A stretch of 64,000 bases of DNA from Marinimicrobium sp038419845 (GCF_038419845.1 NZ_JBCAQT010000010.1:120833-184832); one strand, 5' to 3'; positions 46,254 through 55,654 are shown, counted from the first letter of the stretch. Translations and numbers: made by a program. The notes: generated from the letters alone by a model not told the origin.

Positions 46254-48059
46254 ATGCGCGGAATGTCCAGCCGGCTCCCACCTGCGGCGCCCGATCCCTC
46301 GGTGCCGCGCATCAACCTGCGTCAGGTATGGGGCTACATCTGGCCCTACCTCTGGGATTTCAAAGGCCGCGTGTGCCTGGCCATACTCGCGCTCTTGGCG
46401 GCCAAGGGCGCCACTCTGGCCATGCCCTGGGCGCTCAAGCATATCGTCGACGGCGTCGATCGCAGCCTGCAGCCCGAGCTGGTACTGCCCATCACCTTCG
46501 TTCTGTTCTACGGCTTTTTACGCTTTGGCTCCGTGTTTTTCGGGGAGCTGCGCGATGCCATCTTCAGCCGCGTGACCGAGCGGGCCATGCGCCGCATCGG
46601 CCTGCGTGTGTTCGAGCATCTGCACCGGCTGGAGCTGGATTTTCACCTGAGCCGACAAACCGGCGGCATCAGCCGGGACATCGAGCGCGGCACCAATGCC
46701 ATCAACTTCATGATGCGCTCGCTGATGTTCAACATCGTGCCCACGCTGTTTGAAATATTCATGGTCGCCGCCATTTTTACCCTGGCCTTCTCGGTCTGGT
46801 ACGCGCTGATCATCCTGGCCGCCGTCTCGGTCTATATCGGCTTCACCGTCTGGACCACCGAGTGGCGCACGCGCTTTGTGCGCGAAGCCAATCAGGCCGA
46901 CTCCTCCACCAACACCCGCGCCGTCGACAGTCTGCTCAACTACGAAACCGTCAAATACTTCAACAATGAACAGTTTGAAGCTCACATCTATGACGACTTT
47001 CTGGCCCAATGGGAAAAAGCCAAACTCAAAAACCGCCTGTCCCTGTTGGCACTCAACTCCGGGCAGGCACTGATCATTGCCGCCGCCATTACGGGCATGA
47101 TGTTCATGGCGGCTCAGTCGGTCATCGACGGATCCATGACCCTGGGTGATCTGGCCATGATCAACGCCTATATGATCCAGCTGTTCATCCCCCTGAACTT
47201 TCTCGGCTTTGTCTATCGGGAAATGCGCCGGGCGCTGACCGACCTGGAAAACATGCTCGGGCTGCTTCAGCGCGAGCCGCGCATCGAAGACGCGCCCGAG
47301 GCCCGACCACTGATTGTGGAAAGCGGCGAGATTGAATTTCGCGATGTATCATTCGGCTACCATGCTGAACGACCCATTCTGAACCGCCTGTCATTTCGGG
47401 TAGCCGCGGGCGAGCGCATCGCCATCGTCGGGGCCTCCGGCGCCGGCAAAAGCACCATCGCCCGGCTACTCTACCGCTTTTATGACGTCGACGGTGGCAC
47501 CATCACCATTGACGATCAGGACATCCGCCAGGTCACACTGGAGAGCCTGCGACGCGCCATTGCCGTGGTCCCCCAGGACACGGTGCTGTTCAACACCAGC
47601 ATTCGCGAGAACATCGCCTACGGCAACCCGGAGGCCTCCGATGCGGCGATCGACCGGGCCATCCGTATGGCCCACCTGGACGGCTTTATCGCCGCCCTGC
47701 CCCAGGGCGACCAGACCATCGTGGGCGAGCGTGGCCTCAAGGTCTCCGGTGGCGAGAAGCAGCGCATCGCCATCGCGCGGGTTCTGCTCAAGGGCGCCCC
47801 CATCCTGGTGTTCGACGAAGCCACCTCGGCGCTCGACTCCAACTCCGAGGCCGCCATCCTGGCTGCCATGCGCGAGGTATCGGCGGGCCATACCAGTCTT
47901 GTCATTGCTCACCGGCTCTCCACCATTGTGGATGCCGACAACATCCTGGTACTCGATGAAGGCCAGCTGGTCGAGCAGGGAAACCACCCGCAGCTACTGG
48001 CACAGAATGGACGTTACGCACAGCTGTGGGAGCTACAGCAGCAGTCGCAGAAGTCCTGA
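46254..48059 (+). CDS. Atm1-type ABC exporter (fused permease-ATPase)
   Basis: A 601-residue half-transporter: six membrane helices (about residues 25-320), then an ATPase with Walker A GASGAGKST, Q-loop, signature VSGGEKQRIAIARVL, Walker B PILVFDEATSALDSNSE and H-loop VIAHRLST. The membrane half shows SRQTGGISRDIERGT and ETVKYFNNEQFE, diagnostic of the Atm1/HMT1/ABCB7 group, which exports glutathione-linked sulphur or metal adducts. Length and motifs are complete. It is followed 109 bp later by ectD. Function in metal or thiol homeostasis is by family only. Confidence 0.93.
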   Translation: MRGMSSRLPPAAPDPSVPRINLRQVWGYIWPYLWDFKGRVCLAILALLAAKGATLAMPWALKHIVDGVDRSLQPELVLPITFVLFYGFLRFGSVFFGELRDAIFSRVTERAMRRIGLRVFEHLHRLELDFHLSRQTGGISRDIERGTNAINFMMRSLMFNIVPTLFEIFMVAAIFTLAFSVWYALIILAAVSVYIGFTVWTTEWRTRFVREANQADSSTNTRAVDSLLNYETVKYFNNEQFEAHIYDDFLAQWEKAKLKNRLSLLALNSGQALIIAAAITGMMFMAAQSVIDGSMTLGDLAMINAYMIQLFIPLNFLGFVYREMRRALTDLENMLGLLQREPRIEDAPEARPLIVESGEIEFRDVSFGYHAERPILNRLSFRVAAGERIAIVGASGAGKSTIARLLYRFYDVDGGTITIDDQDIRQVTLESLRRAIAVVPQDTVLFNTSIRENIAYGNPEASDAAIDRAIRMAHLDGFIAALPQGDQTIVGERGLKVSGGEKQRIAIARVLLKGAPILVFDEATSALDSNSEAAILAAMREVSAGHTSLVIAHRLSTIVDADNILVLDEGQLVEQGNHPQLLAQNGRYAQLWELQQQSQKS

Positions 48060-48168
48060 CCAGGGGTTGAAGTTAAGCGCCACGTCCGCACATTGGTTAC
48101 CAGCCGCCGTTTTTTACAATGAAAACCCAGCGGCCGTAAAACTGATAGACGCACGTAAGGAGGTTACA

Positions 48169-49164
48169 ATGGCCGGACACGCCGAACCGCTCAACATCAA
48201 AAGTTACGATCCGTTTCCCACACGACTATCCCAGGATTCGCTGTCGCACTCCTACCCGGAGCCGATCAAACGCTTGGACCCGGTGGTTCACGCCCGAACC
48301 TATCGGCGCTGGGAAGGCCCACTGGACGAGGTGGCCCTGTCCCGCTACGAACGCGATGGTTTCCTGTGGTTTGAAGGTTTCTTTTCCGAACATCGCGTTG
48401 CGCCCTTCTTTGATGAGCTCAAAGAAATGGCCGCCGACGAGTCGCTGATGCGCTCGGACAAAGTGATTACCGACCCGAACAGCGGCGATATCCGCTCGGT
48501 GTTCGGCATGCATGAAATCTCGGAGAACTTCGACCACCTGACACGCGACCCCCGCATTCTGGGCATGGTGCGCCAACTGCTGGGCAGTGATGTCTACATT
48601 CACCAATCGCGCATCAACGACAAGTTCGGCTTTCAGGGCAGTGGCTTTCAGTGGCACTCGGACTTTGAGACCTGGCACGCCGAAGACGGCATGCCCCGCA
48701 TGCGCGCGGTGAGCGCCTCGATCATGCTCACCGACAACAACGAGTTCAATGGCCCGTTGATGCTGATTCCCGGCTCTCACCAGTGGTTTATCCCCTGTGT
48801 GGGCGAGACACCCGAGGAAAACTGGAAGCAATCACTGAAACACCAGGCCACCGGTGTACCGGACAAAGACGCGCTGGCCCGGCTGGTCAATCGTGGCGGC
48901 GGCATAAAGGCGCCCAAAGGCCCGGCCGGCTCACTGTTGCTGTTTGAGTGCAACACGCTTCATGCCTCGAATGAGAACATGTCGCCCTGGCCGCGCTCCA
49001 ACCTGTTTTTTGTCTACAACAGTATTGATAATACGCTAGAGGAGCCCTACGCGGCACCCGGTCGGCGCCCGGAGCATCTCGGCGCCCGCGAGAATACCCG
49101 CGTGCTGGACATGCACGACGACTTTCCCGAACTGGCCGGCCAGGGGGTCAGCCCACTGCGCTAA
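48169..49164 (+). CDS. ectD: ectoine hydroxylase
   Basis: EctD is a non-haem Fe(II)/2-oxoglutarate dioxygenase that converts ectoine to 5-hydroxyectoine, an osmo- and thermoprotectant. The 331-residue protein carries the EctD signature FQWHSDFETWHAEDGMP (about residues 160-176) with iron ligands His and Asp, and the third ligand in LHASNENMSP near 264. An AAGGAGG ribosome site is five bases before the ATG. The same frame is open far upstream inside the ABC transporter gene, which is a shadow. No ectA, ectB, ectC or ask_ect is in the window, so this is a solitary ectD. The 25 or so residues beyond usual EctD length are at the N-terminus. Confidence 0.93.
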   Translation: MAGHAEPLNIKSYDPFPTRLSQDSLSHSYPEPIKRLDPVVHARTYRRWEGPLDEVALSRYERDGFLWFEGFFSEHRVAPFFDELKEMAADESLMRSDKVITDPNSGDIRSVFGMHEISENFDHLTRDPRILGMVRQLLGSDVYIHQSRINDKFGFQGSGFQWHSDFETWHAEDGMPRMRAVSASIMLTDNNEFNGPLMLIPGSHQWFIPCVGETPEENWKQSLKHQATGVPDKDALARLVNRGGGIKAPKGPAGSLLLFECNTLHASNENMSPWPRSNLFFVYNSIDNTLEEPYAAPGRRPEHLGARENTRVLDMHDDFPELAGQGVSPLR

Positions 49165-49180
49165 CGGGCCGTTTGACTGT

Positions 49181-49209
49181 CAGAGCCCTGCGACTTCCGC
49201 CGGGCTCTG
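49181..49209. terminator. hairpin between ectD and a convergent gene
   Basis: CAGAGCCC pairs with GGGCTCTG (8 bp, 13-nt loop), 16 bp past the ectD stop and 21 bp past the convergent gene's stop. No T run is seen; probably a shared terminator of moderate strength. Confidence 0.55.
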
Positions 49210-49230
49210 GTCTCCGGGATATCCGGCTCG

Positions 49231-49464
49231 CTATTGCTTGGAAGCCCAGATCGCGAGCTTGTGCTGAATGGACTTCTGGGACACCTGATCCTCCGGCAGC
49301 GGTTGGATCACTTTATCGTGCACCAGCAGCCGATAGATATACTCACACTTCTCGTGGGCCGAATCGGTCGGCTCAAATTCCACCACGCCCCGCTTTTCAC
49401 CGTACTCGACGCCCAGCGCGATCGCTTTTTTGATCAGTTCCTTTTCATTCTTCAGCTTCTTCAT
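49231..49464 (-). CDS. DUF5062-like small protein
   Basis: A 77-residue, mostly helical, charged protein. Features are the N-terminal MKKLKNEKELIKKAIALGVE, YGEKRGVVEFEP and the central KCEYIYRLLVHDKVIQPLPED. I believe it belongs to the uncharacterised DUF5062 family of marine gammaproteobacteria, from memory only. No membrane segment or signal. It is convergent with ectD and 47 bp downstream of a small lipoprotein gene on the same strand. Function unknown. Confidence 0.75.
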   Translation of the reverse strand: MKKLKNEKELIKKAIALGVEYGEKRGVVEFEPTDSAHEKCEYIYRLLVHDKVIQPLPEDQVSQKSIQHKLAIWASKQ

Positions 49465-49511
49465 AACTGTCCCAAATCTGTCGTAGAGTACGCTTCAAAA
49501 CGGCCCACGTA

Positions 49512-49952
49512 TTACTCTTCCGCTTCCGCTCTCAGCTCATCGCGCTTTTCAATCGCCTTGCGGTGTGCTTCAAAGGCCGCTTCGCGATTCTCAAACTCGA
49601 AAATCTGGCGGATGGTGCAGTGGCCATCTTCCACGTGGACCCGGTCGCGGCCACCGCCGCACACCTCGCTGAAGCGCTCCTCAAATATCGCACGAGGCGA
49701 AGTCTCAAGCGCGTGACAGCCGGGCAATACGGTCGCGAGGTAGTACTCGCGGCGGGCATCAATGGAAATCACCTCTTCGTCCAGCACCCCGTAGCCGCGA
49801 ATATCACTGTGCCTGATGCAGGCGCGACCATCCTGACCGGTGGTGTCTTTCAGGATCTGGTGAAAGCGCGGAACCGAGTCGTTGCCCCATTGGGCACAGC
49901 CGGACACCAGCACCGCCAGGCCCACGCCTGACAAAAGGGATTTGATCATCAT
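49512..49952 (-). CDS. small lipoprotein, DUF6491-like
   Basis: A 146-residue predicted lipoprotein with lipobox LVSGC (Cys 19). Four further cysteines occur in the mature part (RACIRH, LPGCHAL, SEVCGGG, GHCTIRQ), which could form two disulphides in the periplasm. The IDARREYYLATVLPGC segment resembles proteins of the DUF6491 type. The C-terminus is a charged helix. Function unknown. The 280 bp upstream to 50233 contains no gene, only the promoter regions of this gene and the next. Confidence 0.75.
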   Translation of the reverse strand: MMIKSLLSGVGLAVLVSGCAQWGNDSVPRFHQILKDTTGQDGRACIRHSDIRGYGVLDEEVISIDARREYYLATVLPGCHALETSPRAIFEERFSEVCGGGRDRVHVEDGHCTIRQIFEFENREAAFEAHRKAIEKRDELRAEAEE

Positions 49953-50233
49953 AAAAACCTCCTGGGATTAATACTTGTTCCATTCTGTGACAGTAACGCC
50001 GCCATCTGGTTCGATCAAGCACCATAACGGAAAACACGCTCACGCATCACGCCCTCCGGCTCCGCGCCGACTCTGAAATCGGGCCTCACCGCCAAGGATA
50101 ATAATACATCTCATTCGCAGGCCCTGCCGCAAGCGGTCAATAACCACTGACTTCAACCCGGCACTGAGCTCTACTCCCACGATCGATCTAATGAGCTACA
50201 CTTCCTTGGGTATCTCACTGTAAAGGAGTTGGC

Positions 50234-50923
50234 GTGAAGAAGATCGGATTTACCATTTTCACCCTTCTGGCGGCCTGCCTGGCCTTGCCGGTTCATGCCG
50301 AAGAGAAACAGGAACTTGTTTTCACCACCATTGAAGACGTGCCCGCCACCGGAGTGGCTGTTCGCATTCTGGCACGAGCCTACGGCCGGATCGGTCGCCA
50401 GTTCAGCACCCTGAAAGTCCCATCCAATCGCGCGCTGATGATGGCCAACAGTGGCACCGTGGACGGAGATCTGTTCCGCATTGGCGATATTGAAGACGAC
50501 TACCCCAACCTGATCAAAGTGCCAACCCCGCTGTTGTTAGGCACACTACACGCCGTTACCCTCAACCCGGACTTGGGCCAATGGAACAAAGAGCAGCTCG
50601 GCTCGATGCGAATCGGTGTGCGCCGGGGCGTACTGGTCGCCGAGATGGCCGCCGAGGGGATGAATGTCATTCTCGTTGATCGGTACGAGCAGATTCTGAG
50701 ACTCCTGGAATCGGGCCGTATCGAGGTCGGTCTGATTTCCGATATCGAAGGCTCTTCTCCCATTCACAGCCAATCCTGGTCTCATGTGCGGATACTGGAA
50801 GAACCGGTGCGGTATTTTACGTTGCACCACTACCTCAACCACAAGCACAGCGATCTGGTGCAACCACTGTCCCGGGCGTTGCAGCAATTACACAACAGTG
50901 GCGAGACGGCTGACATAAATTGA
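50234..50923 (+). CDS. periplasmic solute-binding-like protein
   Basis: A 229-residue secreted protein: the signal peptide ends at PVHAEE (cleavage near residue 22), followed by a domain of the bacterial extracellular solute-binding family 3 type. LVFTTIEDVPATGVAVRILARAYG and SMRIGVRRGVLVAEMAAEGMN are visible. No permease or ATPase gene is nearby, so it may be a stand-alone sensor or orphan binding protein. It starts at GTG with an AAGGAG site six bases upstream. The ligand is unknown; homologues are often annotated as amino-acid binding. Confidence 0.8.
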   Translation: MKKIGFTIFTLLAACLALPVHAEEKQELVFTTIEDVPATGVAVRILARAYGRIGRQFSTLKVPSNRALMMANSGTVDGDLFRIGDIEDDYPNLIKVPTPLLLGTLHAVTLNPDLGQWNKEQLGSMRIGVRRGVLVAEMAAEGMNVILVDRYEQILRLLESGRIEVGLISDIEGSSPIHSQSWSHVRILEEPVRYFTLHHYLNHKHSDLVQPLSRALQQLHNSGETADIN

Positions 50924-51045
50924 CGTCCAGGCTCAGGCCTACTTGTTCTTAAACAAACTCCACTTAGGCCAGAACTATAATTGACGCAGCGACCCGAGCG
51001 GCGTAATTTAAATAGCCCCTTAGACGGACTTGAGAGGTATCCATC

Positions 51046-52755
51046 ATGCGACGCTTCCGCCCTCCCTGGTATATTTGTCTGACGCTCATTGCTCTACTGG
51101 CCACCGGTTGCCAACGCGAAACGAACGACCGCACCGCCGCTCCCGACGACTCCCCCGATAACTACCTGCCTGAAATTGCCCCCGTTGGCGCCACTCTTCT
51201 CGATGGCCTGGGTGACTACCACTTCCCCATCAGCCACCAACACCCCGACGCCCAGGTATGGTTTGATCAGGCGCTGATGCTGACCTACGGGTTCAACCAT
51301 CAGGCCGCCGAGCGGTCCTTCCTCAAAGCGGTAGAGCTGGACCCGGAATGTGCCATGTGCTGGTGGGGTGCGGCCCTGGTGCTGGGACCCCATGTGAACG
51401 CCGGAATGGACCCGGCCAACAATCAGGCCGCCTGGGAACGCCTGCAGGCGGCGGAGGCTCTGGCAGACAACGCGACTCCACGTGAACAGGCCTATATTCG
51501 CGCTCTGGGGGAACGCTACGCCGAGAATCCGCCCGACGACCGTTCAGCGCTGGATCGCTCCTACGCCGATGCCATGGCCGAAGTGGTGGAGCAGTACCCC
51601 GACGACCTGGATGCGGCCGCCTTCTACGCCGAAGCCCTGATGGACCTGCAACCCTGGGACTTCTGGGACAGTGAAGGCAACCCCACCGGTAACACCGCCG
51701 AAATTGTCGAGGTGCTGGAAGGCATCATCGAGCGCGATGGCGAGCACGCCGGTGCTCTCCACCTCTACGTTCACGCGGTGGAGGCGTCAGACGAGCCCGA
51801 GCGGGGCGTGGTGGCCGCCGACCGGCTGCGCACCCTGATACCGGGCTCCGGTCATCTGGTACACATGCCGGCCCATATCTATGCCCGGGTCGGGCGCTGG
51901 CAGGACGCCGTGCTTGCCAACGAGCGCGCAATCGAGGCCGACAATGCCTATCTCGCCGCCTGCCGTCCCGGCCCCGGGATTTACCCCCTGGGTTACGTGC
52001 CGCACAACCATCACTTTCTGTGGTTTGCCGCGAGCATGGCCGGTAACCGGGCAACGGCACTGGCGGCCGCCGAGTCGACCCACGATCGCACCAGTGACGG
52101 GGAGTTGATGCGGGCACCGGGCATGGAGGCCATGCAGGATTTTGCCCTGTCTCCCCTCTTTGCGCGGGTGCGGTTTGGCCTGTGGGATGAGATTGCCGAA
52201 ACCCCCAAGCCGGCAGACGATCTACCCTACATGATCGCCATGTGGGAATATGCCCGGGGAATGGCTGCCATTCGTAACGGACAGGTGTCCGACGCGCAGG
52301 CGCATCACGCGGCCTTGTCCCGGTTCGCCGAGGATCCGCGCGTTGAAGCCATGCAGGTCTGGAACCGTTACTCGCTTGTTCTGGGAGTGCGTGTGGCGGA
52401 ACGGGTATTGGCGGGGGAACTGGCCTGGGCCGAGGAAGATATTGATGGCGCGGTGACTGCGCTTGAGGAGGGCGCGAAGATGGAGGATGAATTGCCTTAC
52501 GCCGAGCCGCCCGCCTGGCATGCGCCCGTGCGCCAGACCCTGGGAGCCATCCTGCTGGAAGCCGGCCGGCCGACCGAGGCCGAAGAAGCCTATCGGGCCG
52601 AGCTTCGCCGCAATCCGGAAAACGGCTGGTCACTGTTCGGGCTGGAGCAGGCGCTCCGGGCCCAGGGTGACGACGACAGCGCGGACGATGTGGCCGAGCG
52701 CTTTGACAAAGCCTGGGCCCACGCGGATATCGAACTGACGTCATCCAGGCTCTGA
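51046..52755 (+). CDS. TPR-repeat lipoprotein
   Basis: A 569-residue predicted lipoprotein (lipobox LLATGC, Cys 22). Helical TPR-like repeats run through most of the protein, for example AVELDPECAMCWWGAALVLGP near residue 105, and again near the C-terminus (GRPTEAEEAYRAELRRNPENGW). The CAMCWWG segment recurs in a family of secreted bacterial TPR proteins of unknown role. An AGAGG ribosome site precedes the ATG. It converges on the SCO1 gene. It probably mediates protein contacts at the outer membrane; no partner can be named. Confidence 0.82.
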   Translation: MRRFRPPWYICLTLIALLATGCQRETNDRTAAPDDSPDNYLPEIAPVGATLLDGLGDYHFPISHQHPDAQVWFDQALMLTYGFNHQAAERSFLKAVELDPECAMCWWGAALVLGPHVNAGMDPANNQAAWERLQAAEALADNATPREQAYIRALGERYAENPPDDRSALDRSYADAMAEVVEQYPDDLDAAAFYAEALMDLQPWDFWDSEGNPTGNTAEIVEVLEGIIERDGEHAGALHLYVHAVEASDEPERGVVAADRLRTLIPGSGHLVHMPAHIYARVGRWQDAVLANERAIEADNAYLAACRPGPGIYPLGYVPHNHHFLWFAASMAGNRATALAAAESTHDRTSDGELMRAPGMEAMQDFALSPLFARVRFGLWDEIAETPKPADDLPYMIAMWEYARGMAAIRNGQVSDAQAHHAALSRFAEDPRVEAMQVWNRYSLVLGVRVAERVLAGELAWAEEDIDGAVTALEEGAKMEDELPYAEPPAWHAPVRQTLGAILLEAGRPTEAEEAYRAELRRNPENGWSLFGLEQALRAQGDDDSADDVAERFDKAWAHADIELTSSRL

Positions 52756-52792
52756 CACACCGGCTGGTTCTCTACCCTCCGTCGGCCCTCGT

Positions 52793-52819
52793 CTGCCCGC
52801 GCCCTCAGGGTGCGGGCAG
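52793..52819. terminator. 12-bp hairpin with a stop codon in its loop
   Basis: CTGCCCGCGCCC pairs with GGGTGCGGGCAG (one G-T wobble). The 3-nt loop TCA (52805-52807) is the stop codon of the minus-strand SCO1 gene. It lies 37 bp past the TPR gene stop, so it probably serves both genes. No T run. Confidence 0.65.
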
Positions 52820-53395
52820 AGTGGCCAAGTCCGCCGCCAGTTGCCGCTCGTCCAGCGGCGCTTTCCAGTAGCCGACCAGTCGGCCCTTGGGGTCGATCAA
52901 CACCACCGCCGTGGTGTGATCCATGGTGTAGTCACCCTCCGTGCCCAGAGGCACCCGCACATAGGCCAGCTCCAGGCTATCGAGCAGAGGATCGAGTTCA
53001 GCCCCCGTTCCGGACAGACCCACCCAGTCAGGGTCAAAAAACCCCAGATATTCCCGCAGCAGCTCCGGCGTGTCCCGCCCGGGATCGACACTGACAAACA
53101 CCACCTGATGATGCACCGGGGGCTCCAGCCGATCCTCGGCGTTACGGATTTTACTCAGGGTAAGTGGGCACACATCGGGGCAGTGGGTGAAACCGGAAAA
53201 CAGCACCGTCCATTGACCGAGCAGATCTTCTCTGGAAAAGGCCGCACCCGTCTGGTCTGTCAGCTGGAATTCCGCGACCGGCTGGGGGGAGGACGTCAGC
53301 GTCCCGTGTGCCAACGTCAGCGGGTCGTCCTGCCGGCTACAAGCCGACAACACGAGAATCAATGCGAGACACCAAACCGGTTGAACTCGAAACAT
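52805..53395 (-). CDS. SCO1/SenC family copper protein
   Basis: A 196-residue predicted lipoprotein (lipobox VLSAC, Cys 19) with a thioredoxin fold. The copper-binding CxxxC is in SGFTHCPDVCPLTL, and the third ligand His is in YTMDHTTAVVLID. SCO proteins deliver copper to the CuA site of cytochrome c oxidase or act as thiol-disulphide reductases. No cox genes are adjacent, so the partner lies elsewhere. About 300 bp upstream (53396-53694) has no gene and carries the amylase promoter. Confidence 0.92.
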   Translation of the reverse strand: MFRVQPVWCLALILVLSACSRQDDPLTLAHGTLTSSPQPVAEFQLTDQTGAAFSREDLLGQWTVLFSGFTHCPDVCPLTLSKIRNAEDRLEPPVHHQVVFVSVDPGRDTPELLREYLGFFDPDWVGLSGTGAELDPLLDSLELAYVRVPLGTEGDYTMDHTTAVVLIDPKGRLVGYWKAPLDERQLAADLATLPAP

Positions 53396-53694
53396 GGTCA
53401 GCGACCTCCGTGATCCGGAAAGCCCAGTATCCTACTCGCCACCCACAACTGCAAGACTGACAGCCTGATGTCATTCAGGGCGACACGGATCTTCAATCGG
53501 GTTCTGAATATCGGGTCTGTGGAAATACTCATGGGGCGTAAAAGTGCAAATATGCCTCTATAGAAATGTGGCCCCTTACATACGTATTCATCTAGCGACT
53601 CTCGCACGCCTATCTTAGGGTTCCCCATCCGAGGGAAGAATAAGGTGTTCGCAGTCCCTAATAAAAACTAATAACTTTCTCTGAGGAGTTATCT

Positions 53695-55530
53695 ATGCAA
53701 GTACGCCATTACCACTCTCTCCTGGCACTCCTCCTGGGCTGTACGGTGCTCGCTGGGTGTGGCAGCAGCTCCACTGACAGCAATTCTAGTGCGAGCATTG
53801 TCAGTGACAGTAGTACCAGCGAAAGCAGCTCTTCCGACGCCAGCTCTTCCAGCGACCCAGAAGCGCTCACCGTTTACCTGAACAACACCCTGGGTTATTC
53901 CGCACCCCATGTGCACTACTGGGAATCGGGCGTTGAAAACTCTTCCTGGGCAACGGAGTGGCCCGGATCGGCCATGACGCTGTTTGAGGGGCAGGTCTAC
54001 GCCTACAGCTTCCCCTCCAGCGTGCCGGCCGATGCCGATATCGCTATTGTGTTCAATGATGAGGGCTCAGCGCAAACGGCGGATGCGGCGTTTGATGCAG
54101 CCAACAATTGTTATAGCAATGGCAGTTGGATGAGTCTGGACGAATGCCTGGAGGATACGGGTACGGGGGCATTGCCCACCGGCAAGAACCGCGTATTTGT
54201 TCATTTGTTTGAGTGGTCCTGGAGTGACATCGCCCAGGAATGTGAACAGTGGCTGGGGCCCAAAGGCTATGACGCCGTACAGGTATCGCCACCTCAGGAA
54301 CATATTCAGGGGCCCGAGTGGTGGACTCGTTACCAGCCCGTGGACTACAACATTGACCAGAGTCGCAGTGGCACTCGGGCCCAATTCATCGATATGGTTG
54401 AGCGCTGTGCAGCGGAGGACGTGGACATCTATGTGGATGCGGTGATCAACCACATGGCAGAGCGCGGCACTGCAGATACGGGAACGGCCGGTACTGCATA
54501 CGATCCGGAAACGCTGGATTATGTGGGCTTTGCACCCGAAGACTTTCACGAGGTGTGCCACATTCAAGGCGAGGATTATGCAAACGATGCCAACCGCGTC
54601 AGAACCTGTCGGCTGAATAACCTACCCGATCTGGACACCGGCTCCGAGAATGTGCGTGCCAGCCTGGCCAATTATATGAATGACTTGATTGGTATTGGCG
54701 TTAAGGGTTTCCGTATTGATGCCGCCAAACACACGGCGGTGGCTGATATCGAGTCAATCCTTGGCCGCCTGCATGAAGAGGTTTATATTTTCCAGGAGGT
54801 GATTGATAACGGCTCCGAGGCCGTCAGCGCCTCTGACTATACGGACCTCTCTGACGTCACCGAGTTTCAGTACAGCGGGCAAATCGGCCGGACTTTCAAA
54901 GAGCGTGAGCTGAGTTCGTTGGAAGCGTTTGGTCCGGCCGTGGGTATGATGTCTGGCGATCATGCCGTCGTCTTTATCGACAACCACGACAACCAGCGCG
55001 GCCACGGTGGCGGCGGCGATGTGGTCACTTACCAGGACGACACCCTGTACGATCTGGCCAACGTCTTTATGCTGGCCTGGCCCTATGGCCACCCGAAAGT
55101 CATGTCCAGCTACGAGTTCACCGATACGGACGCCGGGCCGCCGAGCCGCCCGGTGCATGGCGGTGCTTCCCCCAACTGCTCTGAGGGTGACTGGGTTTGC
55201 GAACACCGCCGGCGACCGATCGCCAACATGGTCGCGTTCCGTCATCAGGCGGAGTCCGAACCGGTAACCCACTGGTGGGCTGAGGGCAATCAGTTAGCTT
55301 TCGGTCGGGGTGAGCAGGGTTTTGTGATCATCAATCGCAGTGACTCACAGTTGACCCAGAGCCTGGAAACCGGAATGGCACCGGGCGAATACTGCAATGT
55401 GATCGATGTCGATTTCGATGCGACGAACAGCAGCTGTAATGCAACCATCGTGGTTGATGAATCAGTCCAGGTTAGTGTTGACCTGGATAGCATGAGCGCG
55501 ATTGCCATTCACTCTGGCGCCAAGCTGTAA
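53695..55530 (+). CDS. GH13 alpha-amylase lipoprotein with starch-binding module
   Basis: A 611-residue predicted outer-membrane lipoprotein (lipobox VLAGC, Cys 22). A polyserine linker (about 24-56) leads to a beta-sandwich module (about 58-155, VYLNNTLGYSAPHVHYW) resembling CBM26-type starch binding, then a GH13 catalytic domain (about 163-610). Catalytic residues are Asp near 342 in GFRIDAAKH, Glu near 368 in IFQEVID and Asp near 432 in FIDNHDNQRGHGGG. The NHDNQRG form and the overall pattern match the animal-type, chloride-dependent subfamily found in some marine bacteria. The ribosome site is GAGGAG. It cleaves alpha-1,4-glucans at the surface. Confidence 0.92.
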   Translation: MQVRHYHSLLALLLGCTVLAGCGSSSTDSNSSASIVSDSSTSESSSSDASSSSDPEALTVYLNNTLGYSAPHVHYWESGVENSSWATEWPGSAMTLFEGQVYAYSFPSSVPADADIAIVFNDEGSAQTADAAFDAANNCYSNGSWMSLDECLEDTGTGALPTGKNRVFVHLFEWSWSDIAQECEQWLGPKGYDAVQVSPPQEHIQGPEWWTRYQPVDYNIDQSRSGTRAQFIDMVERCAAEDVDIYVDAVINHMAERGTADTGTAGTAYDPETLDYVGFAPEDFHEVCHIQGEDYANDANRVRTCRLNNLPDLDTGSENVRASLANYMNDLIGIGVKGFRIDAAKHTAVADIESILGRLHEEVYIFQEVIDNGSEAVSASDYTDLSDVTEFQYSGQIGRTFKERELSSLEAFGPAVGMMSGDHAVVFIDNHDNQRGHGGGGDVVTYQDDTLYDLANVFMLAWPYGHPKVMSSYEFTDTDAGPPSRPVHGGASPNCSEGDWVCEHRRRPIANMVAFRHQAESEPVTHWWAEGNQLAFGRGEQGFVIINRSDSQLTQSLETGMAPGEYCNVIDVDFDATNSSCNATIVVDESVQVSVDLDSMSAIAIHSGAKL

Positions 55531-55539
55531 CCTTGCTGG

Positions 55540-55575
55540 CTGCAACCACTGGGGGTCCCACTGAGCGCGCAAATT
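55540..55575 (-). pseudogene. short Pr6Pr gene relic
   Basis: Bases 55553-55572 are identical over 20 nt to 61136-61155 inside the intact Pr6Pr gene, with weaker similarity on both sides. On the minus strand both encode LRAQWDP. A 72-codon minus frame covers this spot but otherwise overlaps the amylase gene. I read it as a leftover piece of a former Pr6Pr copy. Confidence 0.5.
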
Positions 55576-55654
55576 GTCGGCGACAAAATAATCGACGGCA
55601 ACCCATAATGTAATCTCTCTATTACGGGTGCTTCTTTTCAATGCTCCAGACGTC

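Noticed and set aside
47482..48168. Upstream extension of the ectD frame into the ABC exporter gene
   Set aside because: The extension overlaps the ATPase domain in another frame, and the true ectD start at 48169 has an ideal ribosome site.
53398..53628. 76-codon minus-strand frame upstream of the amylase
   Set aside because: No ribosome site or family features; the region is better explained as the promoter area of the amylase and SCO1 genes.
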